Shown here piece by piece: positions 44,638-52,701 of a stretch of DNA of 64,000 bases; positions within the stretch are counted from its first letter, which is position 1; the number at the start of each line of letters is the position of its first letter. The position numbers and the translations under genes are program-made. Source of the DNA: Halovulum marinum (GTDB lineage Bacteria; Pseudomonadota; Alphaproteobacteria; Rhodobacterales; Rhodobacteraceae); NCBI RefSeq assembly GCF_009697225.1, contig NZ_WIND01000002.1, forward strand, positions 372,001 through 436,000, read 5' to 3'. The notes under the pieces are model-generated. The model worked only from the letters and a program-made list of their open reading frames with translations, was not told the origin of the DNA and did not search any database.

Positions 44638-45273
44638 TCAGCCGCGGTCGTCCGCGCCGCTGTCGCGCGCCTGATCCTCGGGCGTCTCGACGATGCCGAC
44701 ATCGTCGTCGTCCAGCGCCGCGGCGCCGACGTCGTCGAACAGCTCGGCGATGTCGAACTCGGCCGCGGCCTCTTCCTCGGCCTGCAGTTCCTGGATCGAC
44801 TTGCCCGACGCCTGCAGCGCGGCCTCGTCCTGGCTGCGGGCGACGTTCACGGTGATCGTCACCTCGACCTCGGGGTGCAGCACGATCTGCGTCTCGTGCA
44901 GGCCCAGCTCCTTGACCGGACGGTCCTGGCGGACCTGGCCCCGGTCGACCGAGAAGCCGGCCTCGGTCGCGGCGTCGGCGATGTCGCGGGTGGTGACCGA
45001 GCCGTAGAGCGCGCCGGAGTCCGATGCCGAGCGAATAACGATGAAGGTCTGGCCGTCCAGTCGCTGGGCCAGCGCCTCGGCTTCCTTCTTCGTTTCGAGG
45101 TTGCGGACCTCGAGCTGGGCACGCTCGGCCTCGAAGCGCTTCATGTTCGCTTCGGTGGCGCGCAGAGCCTTGCCCTGCGGCAGCAGGAAGTTGCGCGCAT
45201 AGCCGTGCTTGACGGAGACGACATCCCCCATCTGCCCGAGCTTGGCAACGCGTTCGAGAAGTACGACGTCCAT
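44638..45273 (-). CDS. rplI: 50S ribosomal protein L9
   Basis: 211-aa protein: N-terminal domain [32 protein letters not shown], central helix, and C-terminal rRNA-binding domain. It is longer than the roughly 150-aa E. coli L9 because of an acidic tail (about 160-211, rich in Glu/Asp/Ala), a feature I associate with alphaproteobacterial L9. 12 bp after rpsR. Confidence 0.97.
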   Translation of the reverse strand: MDVVLLERVAKLGQMGDVVSVKHGYARNFLLPQGKALRATEANMKRFEAERAQLEVRNLETKKEAEALAQRLDGQTFIVIRSASDSGALYGSVTTRDIADAATEAGFSVDRGQVRQDRPVKELGLHETQIVLHPEVEVTITVNVARSQDEAALQASGKSIQELQAEEEAAAEFDIAELFDDVGAAALDDDDVGIVETPEDQARDSGADDRG

Positions 45274-45285
45274 GTCAGCTCCTCC

Positions 45286-45513
45286 TTATTTCACGGCGTA
45301 GGGCAGAAGCGCCAGAAAGCGGGCGCGCTTGATCGCACGGGCCAGCTCGCGCTGCTTCTTCGACGACACCGCGGTGATCCGCGACGGGACGATCTTGCCC
45401 CGCTCGGAGATGTAACGCTGCAGCAGCTTGACGTCCTTGTAGTCGATCGTCGGCGCGTTGGCACCGGAGAACGGGCAGGACTTGCGGCGGCGGAAAAACG
45501 GTTTGGCAGCCAT
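45286..45513 (-). CDS. rpsR: 30S ribosomal protein S18
   Basis: 75 aa with the conserved [24 protein letters not shown] and [20 protein letters not shown]. Pairs with S6 on the 30S platform. Start ATG 45513 has an AGGAGAG ribosome-binding site; 18 bp after rpsF. Confidence 0.98.
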   Translation of the reverse strand: MAAKPFFRRRKSCPFSGANAPTIDYKDVKLLQRYISERGKIVPSRITAVSSKKQRELARAIKRARFLALLPYAVK

Positions 45514-45531
45514 TGTTTAGCTCTCCTTCGT

Positions 45532-45939
45532 TCAGTCGCGACGCGGACGGTCGCCACGGTCACCGCGATCGCCGCGGTCACCCCGGTCGCGGCCACGGCC
45601 ACGCTCGTCCTTGGCGGCTTTCGCCTGCAGGACCACCGACGGGCCTTCCTCGTGCCCGTCGACCTTGATGGTCATGACGCGCATCACGTCGTCGTGCAGG
45701 CGCATCAGGCGCTCCATCTCGTGGACCGCGTCGGAAGGGGCGTCCGAGCGCACGAACGCGTAGTGGCCCTTGCGGTTCTTGTTGATCTTGTAGGCCATGG
45801 TCTTGAGGCCCCAGTACTCGGTGCCGACGACCTTGCCACCCTGGTCAGAGAGGACCTGGCCGAAGTGCTCGATGAGGCCTTCGGCCTGCGCGTTGGACAG
45901 ATCCTGACGCGCGATGAAGACGTGCTCGTAGAGAGCCAT
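45532..45939 (-). CDS. rpsF: 30S ribosomal protein S6
   Basis: 135-aa protein with standard S6 core ([35 protein letters not shown]) and a C-terminal tail of repeated RGD triplets ([12 protein letters not shown]), low-complexity and mixed charge. ATG 45939 gives the family N-terminus; an in-frame ATG lies 15 bp further upstream. First gene of rpsF-rpsR-rplI. Confidence 0.97.
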   Translation of the reverse strand: MALYEHVFIARQDLSNAQAEGLIEHFGQVLSDQGGKVVGTEYWGLKTMAYKINKNRKGHYAFVRSDAPSDAVHEMERLMRLHDDVMRVMTIKVDGHEEGPSVVLQAKAAKDERGRGRDRGDRGDRGDRGDRPRRD

Positions 45940-45965
45940 TCTTGTCACCATTTTCAGGCGCGCTT

Positions 45966-46000
45966 CAAAATGCCGGCTTGCGCGACCTCCGGGCCGGCAT
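45966..46000 (-). promoter_or_regulatory. Hairpin followed by T-run in the rpsF leader
   Basis: On the minus strand ATGCCGGC (46000-45993) pairs with GCCGGCAT (45977-45970) around a 15-nt loop containing CCGGAGG, followed by TTTT. It lies about 30 nt before the rpsF start and inside the predicted leader. It may be an attenuator or a form of the known S6:S18-binding leader motif. Confidence 0.5.
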
Positions 46001-46040
46001 ACGAGGGGCGACGCGGGTTCAGTGCTTCGGAGGTCCGCGG

Positions 46041-46068
46041 GTTCTACGCCAATCGGCACGAATTGCAA
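46041..46068 (-). promoter_or_regulatory. Candidate promoter of rpsF operon
   Basis: Read on the minus strand: TTGCAA (46068-46063), 16-bp spacer, TAGAAC (46046-46041), about 100 bp upstream of rpsF. It places the hairpin at 45966-46000 within the transcript leader. Confidence 0.45.
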
Positions 46069-46146
46069 GGCCGATGCGCGGCGGATCGCTGGACGCGCCG
46101 GGCCTGCCGCGCTAGACGGGTCATTCAACGCAAGACGGAGCAAGGA

Positions 46147-47082
46147 ATGACGCGCGCGTTTCTGTTTCCGGGCCAGGGCGCCCAGACCATCGGCATGGGC
46201 AAGGACCTGGCCGAAGCCTATCCGGCCGCGAAGGCGGTGTTCGACGAGGTCGACGCGGCCCTTGGTGAAAAGCTGTCCGCCCTGATCTGGGATGGCGACA
46301 TCGAGACGCTGACGCTGACCGCGAACGCGCAGCCGGCGCTGATGGCGACATCGATCGCGGCGATGCGCGCGCTGGAGGCCGAGGGCGTCGGCGTGGAAAG
46401 CGCCGCCTTCGTCGCCGGGCACTCGCTGGGCGAGTACTCGGCGCTGTGCGCCGCCGGCGCGCTGAGCCTGGCCGATACCGCGCGGCTGCTGCGGGTCCGC
46501 GGCAAGGCGATGCAGGAAGCGGTGCCGGTGGGCGAGGGCGCGATGGCCGCGATCCTCGGGCTGGACCTGGCCGGGGTGAAGGCGCTGGCCGAGGCGGCCG
46601 CGGAAGGCCAGGTCCTGAGCGCCGCGAACGACAACGACCCGTCGCAGGTGGTGATCTCGGGGCATCGCGAGGCGGTCGAGCGGGCCGTCGCCATGGCCAG
46701 GGACAAGGGCGCGAAGCGGGCGCTGATGCTGCCGGTCAGCGCGCCGTTCCATTGCGCGCTGATGCAGCCGGCAGCACACGTCATGGCGGAGGCGCTGAGC
46801 CACGCCGACATCCGCGATCCCAAGGTGCCGCTGGTCGCCAACGTCGCGGCGCACTCGGTCAGCGACGCGATGGTGATCCGCAACTACCTGGTGGACCAGG
46901 TCACCGGCCCGGTCCGCTGGCGCGAGAGCGTCGAGTGGATGGCGGCCAGGGGCGTCGACGAGTTCGTCGAGGTCGGCGCGGGTAAGGCACTGAGCGGCAT
47001 GGTGCGCCGCATCGCCAAGGATGCGGCCGTGCGCGCGGTCAACACCGCTGCCGACGTGAAATCCATGGCAGGAGGCAACTGA
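46147..47082 (+). CDS. fabD: Malonyl-CoA:ACP transacylase
   Basis: 311-aa enzyme loading malonyl onto ACP. N-terminus [17 protein letters not shown], nucleophile motif [19 protein letters not shown] carrying the catalytic His, and a C-terminal [12 protein letters not shown] 46147 (CAAGGA ribosome-binding site) is the family start, although the frame is open far upstream. Its stop overlaps the fabG ATG by 1 bp. Confidence 0.96.
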   Translation: MTRAFLFPGQGAQTIGMGKDLAEAYPAAKAVFDEVDAALGEKLSALIWDGDIETLTLTANAQPALMATSIAAMRALEAEGVGVESAAFVAGHSLGEYSALCAAGALSLADTARLLRVRGKAMQEAVPVGEGAMAAILGLDLAGVKALAEAAAEGQVLSAANDNDPSQVVISGHREAVERAVAMARDKGAKRALMLPVSAPFHCALMQPAAHVMAEALSHADIRDPKVPLVANVAAHSVSDAMVIRNYLVDQVTGPVRWRESVEWMAARGVDEFVEVGAGKALSGMVRRIAKDAAVRAVNTAADVKSMAGGN

Positions 47083-47819
47083 TGTTCGATCTTACCGGCA
47101 AGACGGCACTGGTCACCGGCGCCTCGGGCGGCATCGGCGGCGAGATCGCGCGGGCGCTGCACGCGCGGGGTGCGACGGTGGCGCTGTCGGGCACCCGCAC
47201 CGAACCGCTGGAGGCGCTGGCCGCCGAACTGGGCGATCGCGTCCACGTGCTGCCCTGCAACCTGTCCGATGCGGCCGCCGTCGAGGCGCTGCCCAAGCAG
47301 GCGGTCGAGGCGATGGGCGCGCTGGACATCCTGGTGAACAACGCCGGCATCACCCGCGACAACCTGTTCATGCGCATGTCGGACGAGGAATGGGCGCAGG
47401 TGATCGAGGTGAACCTGACCTCGACCATGCGGCTGTGCCGGGGCGTGCTGCGCGGCATGATGAAGGCGCGCGCAGGCCGGATCGTCAACATCAGCTCGAT
47501 CGTCGGCACCACCGGCAATCCGGGGCAGGGCAACTACGCCGCCTCCAAGGCCGGGATGGTGGGCATGTCGAAGTCGCTGGCCGCCGAGGTTGCCAGCCGC
47601 GGCATCACCGTGAACTGCATCGCGCCCGGGTTCATCACCACCGCGATGACCGACAAGCTGGGCGACGCGCAGAAGGAAAAACTGCTGGGCGCGATCCCGG
47701 CGGGCCGCATGGGCGAAAGCGGCGACATCGCTGCGGCGGTGGTCTATCTGGCGTCGGACGAGGCCGGATACGTGACCGGGCAGACACTGCATGTGAACGG
47801 CGGTATGGCAATGATTTGA
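47082..47819 (+). CDS. fabG: 3-oxoacyl-ACP reductase
   Basis: 245-aa SDR with all catalytic parts: [12 protein letters not shown] (cofactor loop), NNAGITRDN, Ser in NISSIVG, and YAASK. NADPH-dependent reduction of 3-oxoacyl-ACP in fatty acid elongation. TGATG overlap with fabD. Preceded by GGAGGC. Confidence 0.97.
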   Translation: MFDLTGKTALVTGASGGIGGEIARALHARGATVALSGTRTEPLEALAAELGDRVHVLPCNLSDAAAVEALPKQAVEAMGALDILVNNAGITRDNLFMRMSDEEWAQVIEVNLTSTMRLCRGVLRGMMKARAGRIVNISSIVGTTGNPGQGNYAASKAGMVGMSKSLAAEVASRGITVNCIAPGFITTAMTDKLGDAQKEKLLGAIPAGRMGESGDIAAAVVYLASDEAGYVTGQTLHVNGGMAMI

Positions 47820-47879
47820 GGCAGTTGCGTGCCGGATACGGCGGAGATACCAGCCCGTTTTCGCCGGCCGCATTTGCAT

Positions 47880-47907
47880 TTGCCATCCACGGAGAGTGTG
47901 GTATAGC
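47880..47907 (+). promoter_or_regulatory. Candidate promoter of acpP
   Basis: TTGCCA (47880-47885) and TATAGC (47902-47907), 16 bp apart, leaving a leader of about 130 nt before acpP. The 222-bp gap between fabG and acpP shows no other gene. Confidence 0.5.
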
Positions 47908-48042
47908 GCCCCGGTAATCGGCGGGGCCGGCTTAGACGGTCTTGCCCGTGGTGGTGCTGTGCCGCCGCGCGGTATAAGACCGCGATAGGGACTACAAATT
48001 GCGTGCCCGCGCAGAAGGGCCGGGATACATGAGGAAGAACCA

Positions 48043-48276
48043 ATGAGCGACGTCGCAGAACGCGTTAAGAAAATTGTGGTCGAGCATCTGAGCGTCGACG
48101 AGGACAAGGTGACCGAGAGCGCCTCGTTCATCGACGACCTCGGCGCGGACAGCCTGGATACCGTCGAGCTGGTCATGGCCTTCGAGGAAGAGTTCGGGAT
48201 CGAGATCCCCGATGACGCCGCCGAGACCATCCAGACCTTCGGCGACGCGGTGAAGTTCATCGAGAACGCCAACTGA
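48043..48276 (+). CDS. acpP: Acyl carrier protein
   Basis: 77-aa acidic protein. Ser37 in [16 protein letters not shown] is the 4'-phosphopantetheine site. It carries acyl chains for FabD/FabG/FabF encoded around it. It has its own promoter and terminator, in line with the high expression normal for ACP. Ribosome-binding site GAGGAAGAA. Confidence 0.98.
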   Translation: MSDVAERVKKIVVEHLSVDEDKVTESASFIDDLGADSLDTVELVMAFEEEFGIEIPDDAAETIQTFGDAVKFIENAN

Positions 48277-48307
48277 GCGACGCCGACACCGGCCGTATCC
48301 TGAAGAG

Positions 48308-48330
48308 GGCGCCCTGCGGGGTGCCTTCTT
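48308..48330 (+). terminator. Intrinsic terminator after acpP
   Basis: GGCGCCC (48308-48314) pairs with GGGTGCC (48319-48325, one G-U pair), 4-nt loop, then TTCTT. It is 31 bp downstream of the acpP stop and may limit transcription into fabF. Confidence 0.6.
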
Positions 48331-48432
48331 GCATTAGGGCGCTACTTTATGGCGTCATCTCCCGTTCGCTTGCCGCTGCCGGCGCGCTCGGGTAAGCAGG
48401 ACAAGCAGTCAAGAGAACGAACAGGAGCAGGC

Positions 48433-49689
48433 ATGCGTCGTGTCGTGGTAACGGGCCTGGGGATGGTTTCGCCGCTGGCGGCCGGGGTCGAGGAGACCTG
48501 GTCGCGGCTGCTGGACGGGCGCAGCGCCGCCGGGACGATCAGGCAGTTCGATGCCGAGCACCTGGCGACCAACTATGCCTGCGAAGTGCCGCGCGGCGAC
48601 GGGACCGACGGCACGTTCAACGCCGATGACTGGCTGTCCTCGAAGGATCAGCGCAAGGTCGATCCGTTCATCCTGTTCGGCATCGCCGCCGCCGAGATGG
48701 CGGTGCAGGACGCCGGGTGGGCGCCCGCGGACGATCGCGGGCAGGAGCGTACCGGCGTGCTGGTCGGCTCGGGCATCGGCGGGCTTGGCACGATCTACGA
48801 GAACGCCAAGACGCTGATGGAGAAGGGCCCGCGCCGGGTGTCGCCGTTCTTCGTGCCGGCGGCCCTGATCAACCTGGTCTCGGGGCAGATCTCGATCAAG
48901 TACGGCTTCCGCGGCCCGAACCATTCGGTGGTCACCGCCTGCGCCACCGGTGCGCACGCGATCGGCGACGCCGCGCGGCTGATCATGCTGGACGACGCCG
49001 ACGTGATGATCGCCGGCGGCGCCGAGAGCGCGATCAACGAGCTGGGCATCGCCGGGTTCAACGCCTGCAAGGCGCTTTCGACCAAGCGGCGCGACGACCC
49101 GGCCCATGCCTCGCGTCCCTGGGACAAGGATCGCGACGGGTTCGTGATGGGCGAGGGTGCCGGCATCGTCGTGCTGGAGGAGTACGAGCACGCCAAGGCG
49201 CGGGGTGCGAAGATCTATGCCGAGGTCACCGGCTACGGCCTGTCGGGCGATGCCTACCATGTGACCGCCCCGGCCGCGGACGGCGATGGCGCCAAGCGCG
49301 CGATGCGGGCGGCGATGGCACGGGCGGCCGTGAACCCGGGCGACGTCCATTACGTCAACGCGCACGGCACCTCGACCATGGCCGACGTGATCGAACTGGC
49401 GGCGGTGACCGAGGTGATGGGCAACCACGCCGGCGAGCTGACGATGACCTCGACCAAGTCGTCGATCGGGCATCTTCTGGGCGCCGCCGGCGCGGTCGAG
49501 GCGATCTTCTGCATCCTCGCGTTGCGCGACCAGGTCGCGCCGCCGACGATCAACCTGGACGATCCCGCCGAGGAGACCGTGGTCGACCTGGCGCCGAAGG
49601 CGGCGCGCGAGCGCAAGATCGACATCGCCATGTCGAACTCGTTCGGCTTCGGCGGCACGAACGCGTCGCTGATCCTGTCCCGCGTCTGA
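48433..49689 (+). CDS. fabF: 3-oxoacyl-ACP synthase II
   Basis: 418-aa condensing enzyme. The Cys-His-His site is visible: VVTACATGAHAIG, NAHGTSTMAD and SSIGHLLGAAG. It elongates acyl-ACP with malonyl-ACP. ATG 48433 (MRRVVVTGLGMVSPLAAG) is the family start; an upstream ATG at 48349 falls in the leader. 10 bp to mltG. Confidence 0.97.
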   Translation: MRRVVVTGLGMVSPLAAGVEETWSRLLDGRSAAGTIRQFDAEHLATNYACEVPRGDGTDGTFNADDWLSSKDQRKVDPFILFGIAAAEMAVQDAGWAPADDRGQERTGVLVGSGIGGLGTIYENAKTLMEKGPRRVSPFFVPAALINLVSGQISIKYGFRGPNHSVVTACATGAHAIGDAARLIMLDDADVMIAGGAESAINELGIAGFNACKALSTKRRDDPAHASRPWDKDRDGFVMGEGAGIVVLEEYEHAKARGAKIYAEVTGYGLSGDAYHVTAPAADGDGAKRAMRAAMARAAVNPGDVHYVNAHGTSTMADVIELAAVTEVMGNHAGELTMTSTKSSIGHLLGAAGAVEAIFCILALRDQVAPPTINLDDPAEETVVDLAPKAARERKIDIAMSNSFGFGGTNASLILSRV

Positions 49690-49699
49690 GGAGAGCGCA

Positions 49700-50854
49700 A
49701 TGGCGCGCCATCTGGCCGCGAACGGCATCACCCTTCTGATCGTGGCGCTTGTCGTTGCGATCGGCATGCTGGAATGGGGGCGGGGCCAGTTCGCCGGTCC
49801 CGGCCCGCTGACCGAGGACACCGTCGTCGAGGTGCCTTCGGGGGCCAACCTGAGCCGGGTCACCGACGAGCTGACCGAGGTTGGCGCGATCTCGCATCCC
49901 CTGGTGTTCCGGATCGCCGCGCGCATGCAGGGCGCGGATGAGGAGCTGAAGCTGGGCTGCTATGCGCTTCCGGCGCGCGCGACCATGGCCGAGATCCTGG
50001 AGCGGGTGACCACCGCCCGCGGCTCGCAGGCGTGCTATCAGGCGACGTTCGTGGTGAACAACCGCGGCACGCGCCTGCGGATCCGCGATGCCGCCGGGGG
50101 CACCGAGATCGAGACGGTCGAGCTGGACGAGGGCCTGCAGGCGGTCGACGCGGAACTGGACGCCGGCGGATCCGTGCAGATGCGCGTCTCGGTCGCCGAG
50201 GGCCTGACGGTTCGCGACATCCTGACCGGGCTGGCGCAGGTTCCCTATCTTTCGGGCGATGTGGCGGAGACACCGGCGGAGGGCATGCTGGCGCCGGACA
50301 CCTACGAGTTCACGCGCGAGATGGAGCGGGCCCAGCTGGTGGCGCGGATGCAGACCGTGCAGGAGACCCGGCTGGCCGAGGCGTGGGAGAGTCGCGGAGA
50401 AGACCTGCCGGTGGACAGCCCGGAAGAATTGCTGACCCTCGCCTCGATCGTCGAGAAGGAAACCGGCGTCGCCGAAGAGCGCGGTCTGGTGGCGGCGGTG
50501 TTCGCGAACCGGCTGCAGCAGGGGATGCGCCTGCAGACCGACCCGACGATCATCTACGGCATCACCCGCGGCGGCGAGCCGATGGAGCGCGAGATCTCGC
50601 GCTCGGATATCGACGGGGTCACGGAACGGCAGCTGCATGGCGAGGTGCAGTACAACACCTACCAGATAGACGGTCTGCCGCCGGGGCCGATCGCGAATCC
50701 GGGGCGGGCGTCGCTGATGGCGGCCGCGGCGCCCGACGAGTCGCCCTACCTGTTCTTCGTCGCGGACGGCACCGGCGGCCATGCCTTCGCCGAGACGCTG
50801 GACGAGCACAACCGCAATGTCGCCAACTATCGCGCGCTGAACGCGGGGCAGTAG
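49700..50854 (+). CDS. mltG: Endolytic murein transglycosylase MltG (YceG)
   Basis: 384-aa inner-membrane enzyme that cleaves nascent glycan strands. N-terminal helix (about 8-25), LysM-like region, and catalytic domain with SIVEKETG (Glu252-254) and RLQTDPTIIYG. The C-terminus SPYLFFVADGTGGHAFAETLDEHNRNV is family-typical. Last housekeeping gene before the GTA cluster; fabF-mltG beside a GTA is a neighbourhood I associate with Rhodobacterales. Confidence 0.95.
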   Translation: MARHLAANGITLLIVALVVAIGMLEWGRGQFAGPGPLTEDTVVEVPSGANLSRVTDELTEVGAISHPLVFRIAARMQGADEELKLGCYALPARATMAEILERVTTARGSQACYQATFVVNNRGTRLRIRDAAGGTEIETVELDEGLQAVDAELDAGGSVQMRVSVAEGLTVRDILTGLAQVPYLSGDVAETPAEGMLAPDTYEFTREMERAQLVARMQTVQETRLAEAWESRGEDLPVDSPEELLTLASIVEKETGVAEERGLVAAVFANRLQQGMRLQTDPTIIYGITRGGEPMEREISRSDIDGVTERQLHGEVQYNTYQIDGLPPGPIANPGRASLMAAAAPDESPYLFFVADGTGGHAFAETLDEHNRNVANYRALNAGQ

Positions 50855-50865
50855 ACGGAAATTCC

Positions 50866-50886
50866 GATGCAACCTGAAATTGCATC
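50866..50886. promoter_or_regulatory. Inverted repeat abutting the GTA promoter
   Basis: GATGCAA (50866-50872) and TTGCATC (50880-50886) with a 7-bp spacer end at the base before the -35 box. Position suits an activator or repressor site; it could also be a weak hairpin ending the mltG transcript, though no T-run follows. Confidence 0.5.
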
Positions 50887-50915
50887 TTGACGAACCGTAC
50901 GCTCTAGGGTATACC
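50887..50915 (+). promoter_or_regulatory. Near-consensus sigma-70 promoter upstream of GTA g1
   Basis: TTGACG (50887-50892) and TATACC (50910-50915) have the ideal 17-bp spacer, predicting a start near 50922. CTCTAGG occurs at 50902 and again at 50915, flanking the -10 box. No second promoter is visible between the terminator at 50940 and g1. Confidence 0.65.
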
Positions 50916-50939
50916 TCTAGGCACACTGGATGAATTGCG

Positions 50940-50975
50940 AACGCGGCCCCGGAAACGGGCGCCGCGTTTTCTTTT
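50940..50975 (+). terminator. Strong intrinsic terminator between GTA promoter and g1
   Basis: AACGCGGCCCCG (50940-50951), GAAA tetraloop, CGGG plus one bulged C, then GCCGCGTT (50961-50968), followed by TTTTCTTTT to 50975. A transcript from the promoter at 50887 would be only about 50 nt unless polymerase reads through into g1, 35 bp away. Confidence 0.8.
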
Positions 50976-51010
50976 GGTCCGGTCGTTCACCACAGCAAAT
51001 TGGATGACGC

Positions 51011-51352
51011 ATGACCGAGGGGACGCTTTCCGAGGCGCTGCCGGACGGCGGTCGGCTGGGTGCCGCGCGCGCTGTCTACGGCCGCATCTTCCGGGCTTTG
51101 CAGGACTCGCTGAGTCGGCTGGAATCCGGCGAGGAGACCGCCGCCGAGGCGCGGCATCGGCAGGACCTTTTCCGGGCGCATATCAAGCAGTTGCAGTCCG
51201 TCTTTGAGATCGAGGGTTCAATTGACACGCTTGGCAATACCATCGCAGCGGGCCGGATCGATCTGGAGGCGGCTCGAAATGAAATCCGTGACCGACTTGC
51301 TCGGCTCCGCGAGCGCATCGCAGGTCGAGGAGTTTCTGGGCAGCCTGAGTGA
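51011..51352 (+). CDS. GTA g1, small terminase-like protein (TerS)
   Basis: 113-aa, largely helical protein (RLGAARAVYGRIFRALQDSLSRLESGE, long charged C-terminal helix). It is the first gene of the GTA cluster; in R. capsulatus the g1 product was identified as the small terminase, which here would lack strong sequence specificity since GTAs package random host DNA. Similarity is judged by position, size and helical pattern. It overlaps g2 by 74 bp in another frame. Confidence 0.8.
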   Translation: MTEGTLSEALPDGGRLGAARAVYGRIFRALQDSLSRLESGEETAAEARHRQDLFRAHIKQLQSVFEIEGSIDTLGNTIAAGRIDLEAARNEIRDRLARLRERIAGRGVSGQPE

Positions 51353-52628
51353 CAATGCCGTCGCGGCGCTGCCGTACCTGTTCGAGCACTGGGCGCATGT
51401 GAACCACCAGCTGCCCCCCGCGGGCGACTGGACCACCTGGGTGGTGCTGGGCGGACGCGGTGCCGGCAAGACCCGGACCGGGGCCGAATGGGTCCGCGCC
51501 CAGGTCGAGGGACCGGTGCCGGATGCGCCGGGCAAGGCGCGCCGGGTGGCGCTGGTCGGCCAGACCTATGACCAGGTGCGCGACGTGATGATCCAGGGCG
51601 ACAGCGGCATCCTTGCCTGCTCGCCCCCCGACCGGCGGCCCGAGTGGCAGGCCAGCAAGCGCAAGCTGGTCTGGCCGAACGGGGCCGAGGCGCAGGGTTT
51701 CTCGGCCGCCGATCCCGAGGCGCTGAGAGGCCCGCAGTTCGATGCCGCCTGGTGCGACGAGCTGGCGAAATGGAAGAAGGCCGAAGAGGCCTGGGACATG
51801 CTGCAGTTCTGCCTGCGGCTGGGCGACGATCCGAGGCAGGTGGTCACCACCACGCCGCGCAACACGCAGATTCTGCGGGACCTGCTCGAAGAGCCGACCA
51901 CGGTTCGGACGGCCGCTCCCACGGATGCGAACCGCGCGTGGCTGGCCGCAAGCTTCCTGGAGAAGATCACCGCCAAGTATCGCGGCAGTCGGCTGGGTCG
52001 GCAGGAGCTGGACGGCGAGTTGCTGAAGGACACCGAGGGCGCGTTCTGGACGCTGGACATGCTGGACGGCGGCCGGGTGCGCGAGGTGCCGCCGCTGGAC
52101 CGGATCGTGCTGGCGATCGACCCGAACGTCAGCAAGGGCAAGAACGCCGACGCCTGCGGGATGGTCGTGGCCGGGGCTGTCACCAAGGGCGAGCCGGGCG
52201 ACTGGAAGGTCTATGTCCTGCAAGATGCCTCGATCCGGGGCGCGGGGCCGAGCGAATGGGCCGGGCGCGCGCTGTCTGTGGCCGAGGACTGGAACGTGGA
52301 CCGGGTCGTCGCCGAAGTGAACCAGGGCGGTGACCTGGTGGAACTGGTGCTGCGCGGGATCGACCCGAACGTGTCCTACGCCAAGCTTTACGCCAAGCGC
52401 GGGAAGTCGGTGCGGGCCGAGCCGGTGGCGGCGCTCTACGAGCAGGGCCGCGTGCATCATGTGGGCGGATTCCCCGAACTCGAGGACCAGATGACCCAGA
52501 TGACGCGCACCGGCTACAAGGGGCAGGGCAGCCCCGACCGGCTGGATGCGCTGGTATGGGTGGTCTGGGAACTGGTGATCAACCAGATGTCCGACAGCGG
52601 CGGTCAGGCGCGGATCCGCACGCTTTAG
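51279..52628 (+). CDS. GTA g2, large terminase (TerL)
   Basis: 449-aa packaging motor. N-terminal ATPase with Walker A GGRGAGKT (58-65) and Walker B-like region (AAWCDELAKW), C-terminal nuclease with Asp-containing VLAIDPNVSKGKNADA. It cuts host DNA into headful pieces and pumps them into the capsid. ATG 51279 is the best start; no later ATG precedes the conserved region. Complete, with no frame damage. Confidence 0.93.
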   Translation: MKSVTDLLGSASASQVEEFLGSLSDNAVAALPYLFEHWAHVNHQLPPAGDWTTWVVLGGRGAGKTRTGAEWVRAQVEGPVPDAPGKARRVALVGQTYDQVRDVMIQGDSGILACSPPDRRPEWQASKRKLVWPNGAEAQGFSAADPEALRGPQFDAAWCDELAKWKKAEEAWDMLQFCLRLGDDPRQVVTTTPRNTQILRDLLEEPTTVRTAAPTDANRAWLAASFLEKITAKYRGSRLGRQELDGELLKDTEGAFWTLDMLDGGRVREVPPLDRIVLAIDPNVSKGKNADACGMVVAGAVTKGEPGDWKVYVLQDASIRGAGPSEWAGRALSVAEDWNVDRVVAEVNQGGDLVELVLRGIDPNVSYAKLYAKRGKSVRAEPVAALYEQGRVHHVGGFPELEDQMTQMTRTGYKGQGSPDRLDALVWVVWELVINQMSDSGGQARIRTL

Positions 52629-52701
52629 GCCATATGCGGCGCCTTGCGGGCGGCGACCTTGCCCCTTGGGGCATTCACGAACAATTCGGAGGCGGGAACG
52701 C

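Noticed and set aside
44497-46146. In-frame extension upstream of fabD
   Set aside because: It runs antisense through the ribosomal protein operon; FabD starts at ATG 46147 with its family N-terminus.
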